A DNA stretch of 64,000 nucleotides from Clostridium sp. Marseille-P299 (GTDB taxonomy: Bacteria; Bacillota; Clostridia; Lachnospirales; Lachnospiraceae), in assembly GCF_900078195.1 (NCBI RefSeq), contig NZ_FJVE01000007.1:2294001-2358000 (forward strand), in the 5' to 3' direction. Below, piece after piece: positions 8,295-16,834 of this stretch. The stretch's first letter is position 1. Each line of letters starts with the position of its first letter. Both the position numbers and the translations under genes were made by a program. A model generated the notes under the pieces. That model was not told where the DNA came from, searched no databases, and saw only the letters and a program-made list of their open reading frames with translations.

Positions 8295-9065
8295 CTATAA
8301 ATTATTCAACTCCGAAACAAATTCCATACTTTTCGCAGTCATTTCAACCCATGCTGGTTTAAAACCACTTTTAATCGCATTACGAACTGATTTTATATTA
8401 GACCATGCAGCACAATAAAATGGTACTTTGCCACGTTTTAGTGTTTCTATTGCTATTCTACTTGTAAGTGCTGAAGCAATGCCTTGCTTACGATACTCTG
8501 GTAAAACATCAATTCCTATTTGCCACATAATTTCACAATCCGCAGAACATCCAGCTAGACCTATAATTTGATTCTTATCATATGCAGCAACTGCTAGTAC
8601 ATCTAGGTGTTTGCGCTTTTCACAAAGTGCATTGCTCCACTTAGGAGTATATAAATCTTGAAACTGGCTTGCTTCCAATATTTTAATCTCATAATTACAA
8701 GGTAGTTCTTTTATAACATTCATATCTGGTAAAAAATATTCTGCCATAAAACAAACTCTCTTGCCCTTCTTTTGCAATTCATCATTAAGAACATGCATGT
8801 TAGGTGTTTCAAAGCAATGTTCAATGGAATATTTGTTTATATAATCACTTACAATATCTCTTATTTCAGGGTCCACAGAAGCTACAATATTATTTCCATA
8901 AGAAACGAGATTGCAATCAAAGGGTAGTTCTAAATATTTACGTGCATGTTCGTTTGTTGAAGATATTACTATTACATTATCAGTTTTCCTAAAATCTTCA
9001 GCATCACAATTGGCATCCATCGCAGACTGGTTCATGGCTATTTTTAAAATCTCTTCGTTGGTCAT
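8295..9065 (-). CDS. GNAT-family N-acetyltransferase
   Basis: A 256-residue protein whose C-terminal half carries the acetyl-CoA site of the GNAT fold: IGIDVLPEYRKQGIASALTS is motif A (R/Q-x-x-G-x-G/A), followed by the helix with ETLKRGKVPFYCAAWSN and the closing SVRNAIKSGF strand. The N-terminal 120 residues are a domain common to larger clostridial GNAT proteins, of unknown role. The substrate is unknown. GGGGAGAGGAG lies upstream of the ATG. It is transcribed alone, convergent with ftsH; the MITE-like unit lies between the two. Confidence 0.85.
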   Translation of the reverse strand: MTNEEILKIAMNQSAMDANCDAEDFRKTDNVIVISSTNEHARKYLELPFDCNLVSYGNNIVASVDPEIRDIVSDYINKYSIEHCFETPNMHVLNDELQKKGKRVCFMAEYFLPDMNVIKELPCNYEIKILEASQFQDLYTPKWSNALCEKRKHLDVLAVAAYDKNQIIGLAGCSADCEIMWQIGIDVLPEYRKQGIASALTSRIAIETLKRGKVPFYCAAWSNIKSVRNAIKSGFKPAWVEMTAKSMEFVSELNNL

Positions 9066-9155
9066 TTTCTGCTCCTCTCCCCTTTCTTAATAACATACAT
9101 AATTATTACTTTCATATTTTGTTTTACTTTATTTCAAATTTCTATATATTTTTTA

Positions 9156-10013
9156 TTAATAAAATTCGTTTTCATGTTTCTTAAAAAATTCATGATAGAT
9201 TCGTACATTTTCAAGCTCTGTCCAAGGTTTTGTCTCCACCGGAATGCTATCCAAATCATATATTTTGGCGCCCTTCATCGATAAGATAAATGGTGAATGG
9301 GTTGATATAATAAATTGACACCCAAAAAACCTAGCCGATTCTTCTAAATATTTTACTAACTCTAATTGCTTCTTAGCTGAGAGACTATTTTCTGGCTCAT
9401 CTAGAATATACAATCCGTTTTCTTTTATTTTTTCAGTAAAGTATAAAAAGGCACTTTCTCCATTGGATATTTCACGGATATTACTCATGAGATTTTTTCT
9501 AACATACTTCGACTGGGTTTTACTACGAGATAAGTTCACCTTTTTTAAATCTTCATAATCATCTAGGGAGCGATACTTAAAATCAGAATATTTCGCGTGT
9601 AAATACTCCTCAAATAGATCCTCCCGTTTTGAATCAATCCCTTCATTTAAGGTTCGTATGTTTAGCATGTAATCAAACACATCGTCACTCGTTATAATTC
9701 TTTTATCATCTGGCAATTCTGTCCCTAACTCAAACCCACACATATCAACATACTGAGCAAAAAAATTCGATTTATTATAAATCGATTCTCTTGTTGCATT
9801 TAGTTTTTCTGCAATTACATTGAGTGCCGTTGTTTTGCCTGACCCATTTCCACCATATAAAATTGTAATCCTATCAAAATCTATTTGTGTTAATTCTTTT
9901 TTAGATAACACTTGAAATGGATAAAAACTGTCGTAGCATTTTCTTTTAATGGACATAAAAAAATCAAACTCTTGATCAGCATTTGGAAATGTAAAGTTAT
10001 TTAAATATAACAT
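9156..10013 (-). CDS. AAA/ABC-type ATPase of the RecF/SbcC-like class
   Basis: A 285-residue P-loop ATPase with Walker A GGNGSGKTTAL (about residue 54-64), a signature-like segment EISNGESAFLYF, Walker B LYILDEPENSLS and a switch ISTHSPFIL near the C-terminus. This order is that of the single-domain ATP-binding proteins found in many Firmicutes (COG3910-like). The start is set at the ATG with AAGAGGTG at good spacing; an upstream TTG would add seven residues but has no ribosome site. It has no OLD-type TOPRIM domain and no partner gene, so a defence role is not supported. Confidence 0.82.
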   Translation of the reverse strand: MLYLNNFTFPNADQEFDFFMSIKRKCYDSFYPFQVLSKKELTQIDFDRITILYGGNGSGKTTALNVIAEKLNATRESIYNKSNFFAQYVDMCGFELGTELPDDKRIITSDDVFDYMLNIRTLNEGIDSKREDLFEEYLHAKYSDFKYRSLDDYEDLKKVNLSRSKTQSKYVRKNLMSNIREISNGESAFLYFTEKIKENGLYILDEPENSLSAKKQLELVKYLEESARFFGCQFIISTHSPFILSMKGAKIYDLDSIPVETKPWTELENVRIYHEFFKKHENEFY

Positions 10014-10232
10014 AGTCACCTCTTTTCTCCACAATGAAACTCGTCCGATGTAAAATATATAGTTTAGAACACGTATGCTAAAATGAGTTAATTTTTAATT
10101 ATTCTATTTTAAACAATATTAGCTTGTTTTAAATATGCTATAATTTTCGTTTAAAAATAATATAATAATTATTCGTTTAAAACGTTTTATAACAGCACGT
10201 GTTTAAAGGTGTAATTTATAAAAAAGGACGAT

Positions 10233-10901
10233 TTATAATTGGGAAAATAATTTCTTAGCTTCATTCAATCTTTCATAAAATTGCTCATAAAACTCAATAT
10301 TTGTATCATACTGTTTTAGATAAAAACTATTAAGAATATACATATTTATATTTTTAATTAATTTCTCATCCTGCGTATTTTTTATCATAGTTTCAATGTC
10401 CTTTAAGAAATAATGCCAATCGTTTATAAATTGTTGATTTTCCATTATATCAGGAGTATCAATCCACTTGCTCACTTTTACTTTTGTTCTACTCTCATTC
10501 GGACATTCATTAACTTGTAATATATATTGAAAACTATTATTCTCATAATATCTTCCTAAAGGAAAAATTCTGCAAATTCCAGGTCGAACACTATGTATAC
10601 TGCATCTTCCATTCTCATTTAAAAAAGCACATTGTTCTGATATTTCGTTCATTTTAAGATTCGGTAGTATCAAGCCATCTACAATATTTAATTCCACCTT
10701 ATCAATTAGCAATTGCTCAAATGTCATATTTAAATTTGTTACTAAACGATAGATGTCATATGGATCTAATACAATTGAATTTCCCATTCCATGACAGCAA
10801 TTCGCATTTCCTCCACAACCATTGCAACTAACTTGTACTAAATCATTGATATTATATAAATTGCCATCTGATATTTCACTTAGGCTACAGTATCTTTTCA
10901 T
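10233..10901 (-). CDS. YkgJ-family cysteine cluster protein
   Basis: A 222-residue protein with the UPF0153/YkgJ cysteine pattern: CNGCGGNANCCHG near residues 29-40, then CAFLNENGRCSIHSVRPGICRIFPLG, whose cysteines probably hold zinc or an iron-sulphur cluster. The family is widespread and its biochemical function is not established. The C-terminal part is helical and polar. GAGGTAAAGATA precedes the ATG. It lies between the AAA ATPase and trpS, on the same strand but separated by about 200-250 bp from each. Confidence 0.85.
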   Translation of the reverse strand: MKRYCSLSEISDGNLYNINDLVQVSCNGCGGNANCCHGMGNSIVLDPYDIYRLVTNLNMTFEQLLIDKVELNIVDGLILPNLKMNEISEQCAFLNENGRCSIHSVRPGICRIFPLGRYYENNSFQYILQVNECPNESRTKVKVSKWIDTPDIMENQQFINDWHYFLKDIETMIKNTQDEKLIKNINMYILNSFYLKQYDTNIEFYEQFYERLNEAKKLFSQL

Positions 10902-11044
10902 TATCTTTACCTCTACTTTTTATCATTCTTATGATATTATAACATAATCCTTTTTACATACTAGCCACAAAAATATTTAATTTACTAGTTTTCATTTACT
11001 ATTTTAAGTAGTAGCTAATACATCCTATAAATTCTTATGTACCT

Positions 11045-11085
11045 AAAAAAGCCTTACCCCGTCTATAATGGCGGAAGTAAGACTT
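11045..11085 (-). terminator. Rho-independent terminator of trpS
   Basis: AAGTCTTAC pairs with GTAAGGCTT (G-U included) around a GC-rich inner part; on the minus strand six Ts follow. Confidence 0.8.
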
Positions 11086-11153
11086 TCGGTTTTATAATTC
11101 ATGTTGAGATACAAACTCCAACATTTTATATTATATTTTTATAAGAGGTTAAA

Positions 11154-12158
11154 TTATCGAATTCTTTCAGGGAATCCAATTTTCTTTTGAACTTTTCTAA
11201 GTGTTTTATTAGCAAAATAATTTGCTTTCTCCGCATTTGCCTTGATAATACCATCAAGATATGCTTTATCTTTAGAAAGTTCATTCATTCGATCCTGGAT
11301 AGGTTTTAGTACATCTACAACAGATTCACCAACTGCAAGTTTAAATTCTCCATAACCTTTTCCATCAAATTCTTTTACAACTTCATCTACTGTTTTACCT
11401 GTACATACACTATAAATATCAATAAGATTTCTAATTCCAGGTTTTTCATCCGAGTAAAGGATTTCGCTTCCTGAATCCGTTACAGCTCTCTTAAACTTAC
11501 GAATAATCGTATCAGGATCATCTAATAGATAGATACTTGCATTTACATTCTCATCTGATTTTGACATCTTCTTAGTAGGATCTTGTAAGCTCATAATTCT
11601 AGCTCCAACTTTTCCAACATAAGCTTCTGGAATTGTAAATACATCCCCATAAATATTATTGAATCTTTCTGCAATATCTCTTGTTATTTCAAGATGCTGC
11701 ATCTGATCTGCTCCTACAGGCACTACGTCTGTTTGATATAAAAGGATGTCTGATGCCATTAATACTGGATAGGTAAATAATCCTGCATTGATATTATCTG
11801 CATGTTTTGCTGCCTTGTCCTTATACTGAGTCATACGGTTAAGCTCACCCATATAAGTAAAGCAATTTAAAATCCAACTTAATTCTGAATGAGCAGAAAC
11901 GTGGGATTGATAATAGATGCAATTTTTTTCAGGATCAAGCCCCGCTGCAATATATAATGTAAGCAGTGTTCTTGCTCTTTTTCTTAACTCTGCTGGATCT
12001 TGTCTTACTGTAATTGAATGTAGATCAACTACGCTAAAAAAACATTCGTATTCGTTATTCAAAGTTAACCAATTCTTTAAAGCTCCTAAGTAATTACCTA
12101 ATGTAAGGTTACCAGTAGCCTGCATACCGCTAAATAATATTTTTTTTCCGTCTAACAT
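11154..12158 (-). CDS. trpS: Tryptophanyl-tRNA synthetase
   Basis: A 334-residue class I aminoacyl-tRNA synthetase that charges tRNA-Trp, of the usual length for bacterial TrpRS. The N-terminal LFSGMQATGNLTLGNYLGAL holds the HIGH-type motif (TLGNYLG). VVDLHSIT, the segment GADQMQHLEITRDIA that contacts adenylate and tryptophan, and the KMSKS loop (KKMSKSDENVNASIYLLDD) follow. AAAGGAAG precedes the ATG. It is monocistronic with its own terminator. I looked for a T-box leader (the AGGGTGG-type element on the minus strand) in the 440 bp upstream and saw none, so the control is not by the usual tRNA-sensing leader. Confidence 0.97.
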   Translation of the reverse strand: MLDGKKILFSGMQATGNLTLGNYLGALKNWLTLNNEYECFFSVVDLHSITVRQDPAELRKRARTLLTLYIAAGLDPEKNCIYYQSHVSAHSELSWILNCFTYMGELNRMTQYKDKAAKHADNINAGLFTYPVLMASDILLYQTDVVPVGADQMQHLEITRDIAERFNNIYGDVFTIPEAYVGKVGARIMSLQDPTKKMSKSDENVNASIYLLDDPDTIIRKFKRAVTDSGSEILYSDEKPGIRNLIDIYSVCTGKTVDEVVKEFDGKGYGEFKLAVGESVVDVLKPIQDRMNELSKDKAYLDGIIKANAEKANYFANKTLRKVQKKIGFPERIR

Positions 12159-12240
12159 TCTAATACTTCCTTTATTTTATATTATCTATGATCCGTTTTT
12201 TAATACACCAATGTATAAAACGAGCTTAAATTATCTTATT

Positions 12241-12318
12241 ATTCGGTGTAACGTATTTATGTCTTAAGCTAGTTTGTAATTCAGTGTAACGAATTTTATG
12301 TCTTAAGCTAGTTTATCA
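12241..12318. repeat. 38-bp imperfect tandem repeat upstream of trpS
   Basis: Two copies begin ATTCGGTGTAACG / ATTCAGTGTAACG and both contain TTATGTCTTAAGCTAGTTT. They lie 80-160 bp upstream of the trpS start, where a control region would be. Confidence 0.7.
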
Positions 12319-12602
12319 CAGACATATTAATTTGTAAAGGAAGCCATCATTCGGTCCTTTGAAAAAATCATATTAAAATTTGTAATAAAAGCTATTACTT
12401 ATAAAATGCCATGAAAACTCTTTTCTGGATATAAAAAAGCAGTCAATCATATAGATCTATAGATAGCTTCTCTTCCAATAGAAAACTTTAGATATTAATT
12501 ACTAAATTTAACATATTTTATATACAATTAAAAAAATTAAAAAAAATTGAAAAAAACACTTGCATTTTGTTTTCACATGTTGTATTATAATAAACGTAGC
12601 AA

Positions 12603-12674
12603 GGCCCGTTGGTCAAGCGGTTAAGACGCCGCCCTCTCACGGCGGAAACAGGGGTTCGATTCCCCTACGGGCTG
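12603..12674 (+). tRNA. tRNA-Glu (anticodon CTC)
   Basis: Seven-base acceptor halves GGCCCGT and ACGGGCT (one G-U), D arm, anticodon arm CCGCC-CTCTCAC-GGCGG with CTC in the centre, and T arm AGGGG-TTCGATT-CCCCT. CCA is not encoded. It lies at the edge of the prophage, a favoured site for phage integration, but no duplicated tRNA 3' end was found elsewhere in the window. Confidence 0.95.
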
Positions 12675-12687
12675 TTCTAGTGTTTAT

Positions 12688-12724
12688 GTGGATTCACGGA
12701 GTTTTGGTGAATCCACTTTTTTTG
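12688..12724 (+). terminator. Terminator of tRNA-Glu
   Basis: Perfect 10-bp stem GTGGATTCAC/GTGAATCCAC followed by seven Ts. Confidence 0.93.
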
Positions 12725-12811
12725 TTTTTCTACCCAAATTTCTACCGAAATTTTTTGCTTAAAACTTTTTAAAACATTGGTCTTTGTGACCAGTTTTTTA
12801 ATATCTAAATC

Positions 12812-12840
12812 TTGACATAATTTTCAATATGTTACATAAT
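12812..12840 (+). promoter_or_regulatory. Sigma-A promoter of the zinc-ribbon gene
   Basis: TTGACA (12812-12817), 17-bp spacer, CATAAT (12835-12840), about 37 bp before the start codon. Confidence 0.75.
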
Positions 12841-12876
12841 ATCCTTGTAAATATTTAGTACATAGGAGGGTAAAAC

Positions 12877-13431
12877 ATGTCATTAATTTCTTGTTCTGAG
12901 TGCGGTAAACAAGTTTCTGACAAAGCTGCCAGCTGTCCAAACTGCGGATGTCCGATAACTTCGATACTACAAAACAGTCAATCATCGATACTTACTTCAA
13001 AACCTTTCAAGTTTGAACCCGACAAAAGTATTAATTTTGGAAATGGTAAACTTTTAATTGATAGCAAGAATAAAACATTTGGGATAAAAAGAATGTTTAA
13101 AACTGATACTTATTATTTTGATGACCTAATTGATTATGAATTGTACGAAGATGGTTCTAGCATAACCAAAGGAAAAGGTCTTGCTACAGTAGTTGGCGGT
13201 GCTACATTTGGTTTATTTGGCGCACTTGTCGGAGCTTCCGGTAAAAGAAAAAGCAAACCTACCTGTATTTCAATGGGTATCAATATTTATTTAAATAACT
13301 ACAACAAAACTAGGGAAAATATACAGCTTATTACAACCGAAACTAAGAAAAGCTCTGCTACGTATTCTAATGCACAAAGAATTGCGAATGATATTATCGC
13401 TAATCTTCAATATATTGATAACAACAAGTAA
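12877..13431 (+). CDS. Zinc-ribbon protein with glycine-rich membrane-like segment
   Basis: A 184-residue protein. The first 25 residues are a zinc ribbon (CSECGKQVSDKAASCPNCGC). A beta-rich middle part follows (about 45-100), then a Gly/Ala-rich hydrophobic stretch GLATVVGGATFGLFGALVGA (about 105-125) that could lie in the membrane, and a polar C-terminus. Similar short zinc-ribbon proteins are common in Firmicutes; the function is unknown. It has a good promoter, AGGAGGG before the ATG and a terminator after it, so it is an independent plus-strand unit at the prophage edge. It may be a lysogeny-expressed moron or a host gene. Confidence 0.8.
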   Translation: MSLISCSECGKQVSDKAASCPNCGCPITSILQNSQSSILTSKPFKFEPDKSINFGNGKLLIDSKNKTFGIKRMFKTDTYYFDDLIDYELYEDGSSITKGKGLATVVGGATFGLFGALVGASGKRKSKPTCISMGINIYLNNYNKTRENIQLITTETKKSSATYSNAQRIANDIIANLQYIDNNK

Positions 13432-13483
13432 TAACTAATTGACATTAAATCCTACTTAGACACATAATAAATGGAATTGATTT

Positions 13484-13521
13484 ATCCCCTAGTCGTTGAG
13501 GGTCGGCTAGGGGATTTTTTT
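13484..13521 (+). terminator. Terminator of the zinc-ribbon gene
   Basis: ATCCCCTAG pairs with CTAGGGGAT over a 16-base loop and runs into TTTTTTT. It also separates this plus-strand gene from the minus-strand phage genes. Confidence 0.85.
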
Positions 13522-13718
13522 CACATAAGTCCGTACGTGTTATCCCGTTTACATAAGTACATTCCATTACTCATTTTCTGTCCAAGACTACACGTTTCAC
13601 AGAGCCTTAACTCTATTGTAGCTTTGCAGTCTTTACATAATGTATATTTAAATCTATTGCTTTTCCCTTTTCTTACAATGCAATCTCCTTTTCCGCAAAC
13701 CCAATCCTTACATTTCAA
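13521..13718 (-). CDS. Small cysteine-rich phage protein
   Basis: The last phage gene in reading direction, below the endolysin. The chosen TTG start (65 residues) has GGGGTGAG five bases upstream; the frame extends further up without a ribosome site. Cysteines come as C-x4-C-x4-C, then CKDC and CETC, a pattern expected for a zinc-binding mini-protein. No family is recognised. It could be a late regulator or simply an uncharacterised orf; a chance frame is possible but the paired cysteines argue against it. Confidence 0.5.
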   Translation of the reverse strand: MKCKDWVCGKGDCIVRKGKSNRFKYTLCKDCKATIELRLCETCSLGQKMSNGMYLCKRDNTYGLM

Positions 13719-13774
13719 TTTCTCACCCCATATAGATAGTCTAATATCTAACAAGAGTGATAACAAGCATAAAA

Positions 13775-14650
13775 TTACTTACTCAGTTTATTGATTGCCT
13801 TAGCCCATACCTTATATCCGTCAGATTTGGCATTAAAATACTGTTGATAATAATCTTTTACAGCCTGAGCTGTTTTAGGACCATATACACCATCAGGAAC
13901 TAGATCAGCACCGTAACAATTTATCCCATGCTGTAGCCATGCAATATCCTCTACACTCGAATTTGATGTAATTGGAACCGTTGGCACATAAGGTACATAT
14001 TTATTACCTGAATAGGAGCAAACGCCCTTTGCAATAGATACAGCATATTTATACCATGCGTGAGGATTAGCAAAATAGTTTTCGCATTCAAACTGATTTG
14101 TCATAAAAGCAAGTTCCACTAAACAAGCCGCTTTAACTCCCATACCCACACTATTACACATACCAAATTTACTGCTATTTTTTACTCCTCGATTAGTTTG
14201 ATCTTTAAATGTATTTGCAACTTGAGCCTGTATTGCTGTAGCAAACGCTTTACCATCTCCAACCTTACTAGTAATACTATGATAAAATGTTTCGCAGCCT
14301 TTTCCGTTATCAAACTTATTATCATCATTCGCATTAAAGTGTAAGGAGATAGCTAAATCACACTTAGCTCTCTTAATTGCAAGTTGCCGTATATTAATTG
14401 CTGGATCAGTAAGGTCCTTGGTACCATCTATCCCACTCCATGCACTCTTAAATACATCTACTCCACATCGTTCCAACTCTCTTGCTAAGTAATAAGCTAC
14501 TCCTGCATTAGCAACATGCTCTCTAAGGCACTCTCCCCTTAGCACTGTCACGGTATGTCCTGCATATTTGTGTGTTACTGTCTTTACAAATTCAGGGCTA
14601 CGTTTACCCCCTGTATTGTAACCGTGCCCTGCATCAATCGCTATTCTCAT
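13775..14650 (-). CDS. Endolysin: N-acetylmuramoyl-L-alanine amidase (Amidase_3)
   Basis: A 291-residue zinc amidase that cuts the MurNAc-L-Ala bond of peptidoglycan at the end of the lytic cycle. IDAGHG (first zinc His), a downstream Glu, SLHFNAN (zinc His) and VELAFMTN (catalytic Glu) make up the Amidase_3 site over residues 1-205. The C-terminal 65 residues (SVEDIAWLQHGINCYG, LVPDGVYGPKTAQAVKDYYQ) are a peptidoglycan-binding-domain-1-like repeat. There is no signal peptide, so export depends on the holin. Its ATG overlaps the holin stop codon (TAATG) and GGGAGAG lies upstream, giving a coupled holin-endolysin cassette. Confidence 0.93.
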   Translation of the reverse strand: MRIAIDAGHGYNTGGKRSPEFVKTVTHKYAGHTVTVLRGECLREHVANAGVAYYLARELERCGVDVFKSAWSGIDGTKDLTDPAINIRQLAIKRAKCDLAISLHFNANDDNKFDNGKGCETFYHSITSKVGDGKAFATAIQAQVANTFKDQTNRGVKNSSKFGMCNSVGMGVKAACLVELAFMTNQFECENYFANPHAWYKYAVSIAKGVCSYSGNKYVPYVPTVPITSNSSVEDIAWLQHGINCYGADLVPDGVYGPKTAQAVKDYYQQYFNAKSDGYKVWAKAINKLSK

Positions 14651-15066
14651 TACTGTTCACTCTCCCTTTTATCGTGATTACCAACTTGTTCTAATACATC
14701 TTTGAGTTTCTGAGGTACTGGCAATCCTAAAACAGATACGTTTTCAAGTATGCTTATACCCTCGTTATAGATATAAAACATAATAACTGCTAATCTTATA
14801 GCGCTCCCTGACTGAATTACATAAACATCAAGGATGTTACTAATACCAATCAAGCAGAAAATAATTACCTTCTTAAATATCCCCCTAAATCCTACTTTGC
14901 TAGATAACTTCTTTTCAACAATTGCAACCATCACACCTGTTAGGTAATCAATTACTACAAACCAAATTATTGCTGTCATAAAGCCATCTACCCCACCTAG
15001 AAACCACCCCAAAAAGGCTCCAATTGCTGATAATACATACTGTAAAACTGATATTGTTTTTTCCAT
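14650..15066 (-). CDS. Phage holin (phage_holin_4 / toxin-secretion type)
   Basis: A 138-residue membrane protein with about four hydrophobic segments (SVLQYVLSAIGAFLGWFLGG, TAIIWFVVIDYLTGVMVAIV, KVIIFCLIGISNIL, AIRLAVIMFYIYNEGISIL). The DYLTG motif and the Asn-Glu-Gly-(I)-S-I-L-E-N segment mark the Cp-1/phage_holin_4 family. It should form the membrane lesion that releases the amidase. The start is the ATG after AGAGGGATT; the frame extends ten codons further without a ribosome site. Directly upstream of the endolysin. Confidence 0.9.
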   Translation of the reverse strand: MEKTISVLQYVLSAIGAFLGWFLGGVDGFMTAIIWFVVIDYLTGVMVAIVEKKLSSKVGFRGIFKKVIIFCLIGISNILDVYVIQSGSAIRLAVIMFYIYNEGISILENVSVLGLPVPQKLKDVLEQVGNHDKRESEQ

Positions 15067-15085
15067 AATCCCTCTTTCTGCATAC

Positions 15086-15107
15086 AAAAAAAACACCCCA
15101 AAGAGTG
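15086..15107 (-). terminator. Weak terminator or attenuator before the holin gene
   Basis: Stem CACTC/GGGTG with loop TTTG on the minus strand, then eight Ts, 20 bp upstream of the holin start. Read-through would set late lysis gene levels. Confidence 0.6.
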
Positions 15108-15126
15108 CCCTATGTATGCTTTGATT

Positions 15127-15279
15127 TTATTCTACTGTTTCTACTGCTCCTAAAATAGTGTTCTTTTCTTCTTCGGTAATCCAGCCCTTACCCACAGCAT
15201 TATTTAATCCAACCTCGGTCAATCTCCCTTCGCTGTAAAGTCTTTCTAATGTTCCATACATAACACTCTTATTTTCCAT
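15127..15279 (-). CDS. XkdX-family phage protein
   Basis: A 50-residue gene too short for most gene callers. The protein (YGTLERLYSEGRLTEVGLNN, then GKGWITEEEKNTILG) has the XkdX pattern of an aromatic/Lys/Gly-rich start, an 'AV-KGWIT-EEY/E' core and an acidic tail. XkdX genes follow tail-fibre genes in many siphophages and the PBSX element of Bacillus; their role is unknown. TTGGAGGGTTAGTT precedes the ATG. It lies between a coiled-coil minor protein and the holin. Confidence 0.82.
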   Translation of the reverse strand: MENKSVMYGTLERLYSEGRLTEVGLNNAVGKGWITEEEKNTILGAVETVE

Positions 15280-15281
15280 AA

Positions 15282-15653
15282 CTAACCCTCCAATGCGCTT
15301 ACAACTAATGTGTCTACGAGTTCCTTAAGTTCCGTGTTTTCTGCCTCAATAGCTGTAGCCTTTGCTTCCAACATTCTTAATCTCTTCTGAACCATGTCCA
15401 CATTTGTAAGATTAAAAGTAATGGTGCCGTTGTCTGGATCAAGCAAGATAGGCAGCACAACTGTTTTATCCCTGTAAATTGCGCTTAATTCGCCACTCTC
15501 TGAAAGTATGCTGTATTCACTCAAATTCTCCTCTGTCATTTTACTGCATACTTCCTCAACCGATAGTTCACCTCTTAGCACAGTAATACGGTTTTCACTC
15601 GCTCCTGGTAAGATGTTTAATTCTGTTTTGTCTAATACTCTGATTTTTTCCAT
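15282..15653 (-). CDS. Phage tail-associated protein with C-terminal coiled coil
   Basis: A 123-residue protein starting MEKIRVLDKTELNILPGASE. An N-terminal alpha/beta region (about 1-85) includes the ITVLRGELSVEEVCSKM segment, and the C-terminus is a heptad-like helix (VQKRLRMLEAKATAIEAENT). Proteins of this layout occur between tail fibre and XkdX/holin genes in clostridial phages; the function is not known. The start is set by AAAGGAAG; the frame runs 24 codons further up through a terminator hairpin and is not used. Confidence 0.72.
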   Translation of the reverse strand: MEKIRVLDKTELNILPGASENRITVLRGELSVEEVCSKMTEENLSEYSILSESGELSAIYRDKTVVLPILLDPDNGTITFNLTNVDMVQKRLRMLEAKATAIEAENTELKELVDTLVVSALEG

Positions 15654-15678
15654 AGTTTCTTCCTTTCTTTTGGCATAA

Positions 15679-15701
15679 TAAAAAGCCCTCATAGAGGACT
15701 T
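15679..15701 (-). terminator. Terminator upstream of the tail-associated gene
   Basis: AAGTCCTC/GAGGGCTT with loop TAT, then TTTTTATTAT on the minus strand. It is one of two closely spaced terminators after the toxin-antitoxin operon. Confidence 0.7.
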
Positions 15702-15716
15702 GGGTTTTGGGTATAA

Positions 15717-15738
15717 GAAAAGCACCCCGAAGGATGCT
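15717..15738 (-). terminator. Terminator of the toxin-antitoxin operon
   Basis: AGCATCC-TTCG-GGGTGCT is a tetraloop hairpin followed by TTTTCTT on the minus strand, 11 bp below the antitoxin stop. Confidence 0.8.
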
Positions 15739-15748
15739 TATACTGCTT

Positions 15749-16834
15749 CTATACAATTTCATATTGAGACTTCAAATCATTATGCGTATAGATAGGTATC
15801 TTATTATCATGCTGTAATCTTCCCACAACTATGCCTGGGTGAATATTGATTTTTTTAGCAAATACGAGAATACTAGTTCTGTTAATGCTTCTTGTTCTCA
15901 AAAATTCACTGTATTCCTCCTGGGGAATTAAAAACTTTTGAGCAAATTCATCAGCATCTTTTTCTAATTCTTCATCTATGCTTTGAATGTACTTATTACT
16001 GTAGTTAATCAATGTTAACTTATTTTTTTGTTGTAAAACATGCCTTAATTCATGGCAAAAAGAAAACCAAAAGATATCGGCATACTTTTGTCTGTCATTC
16101 ATTGCTAGCAATACTTTTTCTTTATTAATCCATCTAACAGCACCATTTATTCCTGAGTTTTTCAAATGTGGCAATAACACCAATGCCACTCCACAGCTTT
16201 GCAACATATCATGCAATTTAGGATAGAATTCATCTGGACTTTGAACTGTCATTTTTCTTATCTCGGGTAAACAAGTCTTGAGTTTTTCTTTATTAAACAC
16301 GTCGGTATCAATTTGTTTCGCTACATTTAATGCAGTTTGCATCCAGATATTAGCATTTATTATGTTCTTTTCTTCAACTTTTGATGTTGATCTGTAATTT
16401 ACTAAAAACTCTTTTTGTGCCAATAGTCCTAATGAAGACACCTCAAAAAACTTTCTTAAATTAGTAATCTTTTCGATTTTGTCCTTTGTTGCCTCAACAA
16501 ATTTATTCTTAACAAAATATGAGTAATCTATAAATGATAAGATTTCCTCATCTTCCTTCATATCCTTGATAATCATGTTGTCAGCTAAGTACGTATCATA
16601 ATTCGCCTGTAAATTAATCCATACTGAAGTAGATGTTCCTAATATAGTTGCTAGTTTTTGCGCTATACTTGGTGTTAAAGGTGTTTGTTCATTTATAAGT
16701 TTACTTAATGTTTTATCAGTTATCCCAATGCGTTTTGCAAATTCGGTTTGACTGATTTCCATTTCATCAATAATGTTCCTTACATATAATCCAGGATGAA
16801 AGGCTTTAGATGTTTTATATTCTGTTTTACTCAT
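15749..16834 (-). CDS. HigA-type antitoxin with fused ImmA/IrrE-like metallopeptidase
   Basis: A 361-residue two-domain protein. Residues about 12-75 are a HigA-like Xre helix-turn-helix (MEISQTEFAKRIGITDKTLS, then TPSIAQKLATILGTS). The C-terminal half carries an ImmA/IrrE zinc peptidase motif HELRH (261-265) and a downstream DEFAQKFLIP. Its start overlaps the toxin gene by 8 bp. Known HigA antitoxins neutralise the toxin and repress the operon; the long ImmA-fused form is common in Firmicutes, and the peptidase could tune antitoxin or repressor turnover (inference). Its location inside the late region, between tail fibre and lysis genes, suggests a phage maintenance or superinfection moron. 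Confidence 0.83.
   Translation of the reverse strand: MSKTEYKTSKAFHPGLYVRNIIDEMEISQTEFAKRIGITDKTLSKLINEQTPLTPSIAQKLATILGTSTSVWINLQANYDTYLADNMIIKDMKEDEEILSFIDYSYFVKNKFVEATKDKIEKITNLRKFFEVSSLGLLAQKEFLVNYRSTSKVEEKNIINANIWMQTALNVAKQIDTDVFNKEKLKTCLPEIRKMTVQSPDEFYPKLHDMLQSCGVALVLLPHLKNSGINGAVRWINKEKVLLAMNDRQKYADIFWFSFCHELRHVLQQKNKLTLINYSNKYIQSIDEELEKDADEFAQKFLIPQEEYSEFLRTRSINRTSILVFAKKINIHPGIVVGRLQHDNKIPIYTHNDLKSQYEIV

Noticed and set aside
9156..10013. AAA ATPase as part of a phage-defence system
   Set aside because: No TOPRIM, nuclease or partner gene next to it; the single-domain ATPase is common in Firmicutes.
12159..12602. T-box leader for trpS
   Set aside because: No AGGGTGG-type T-box sequence and no terminator/antiterminator pair on the minus strand upstream of trpS.
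12560..12772. 70-codon plus-strand frame
   Set aside because: It runs through the tRNA-Glu gene and its terminator.
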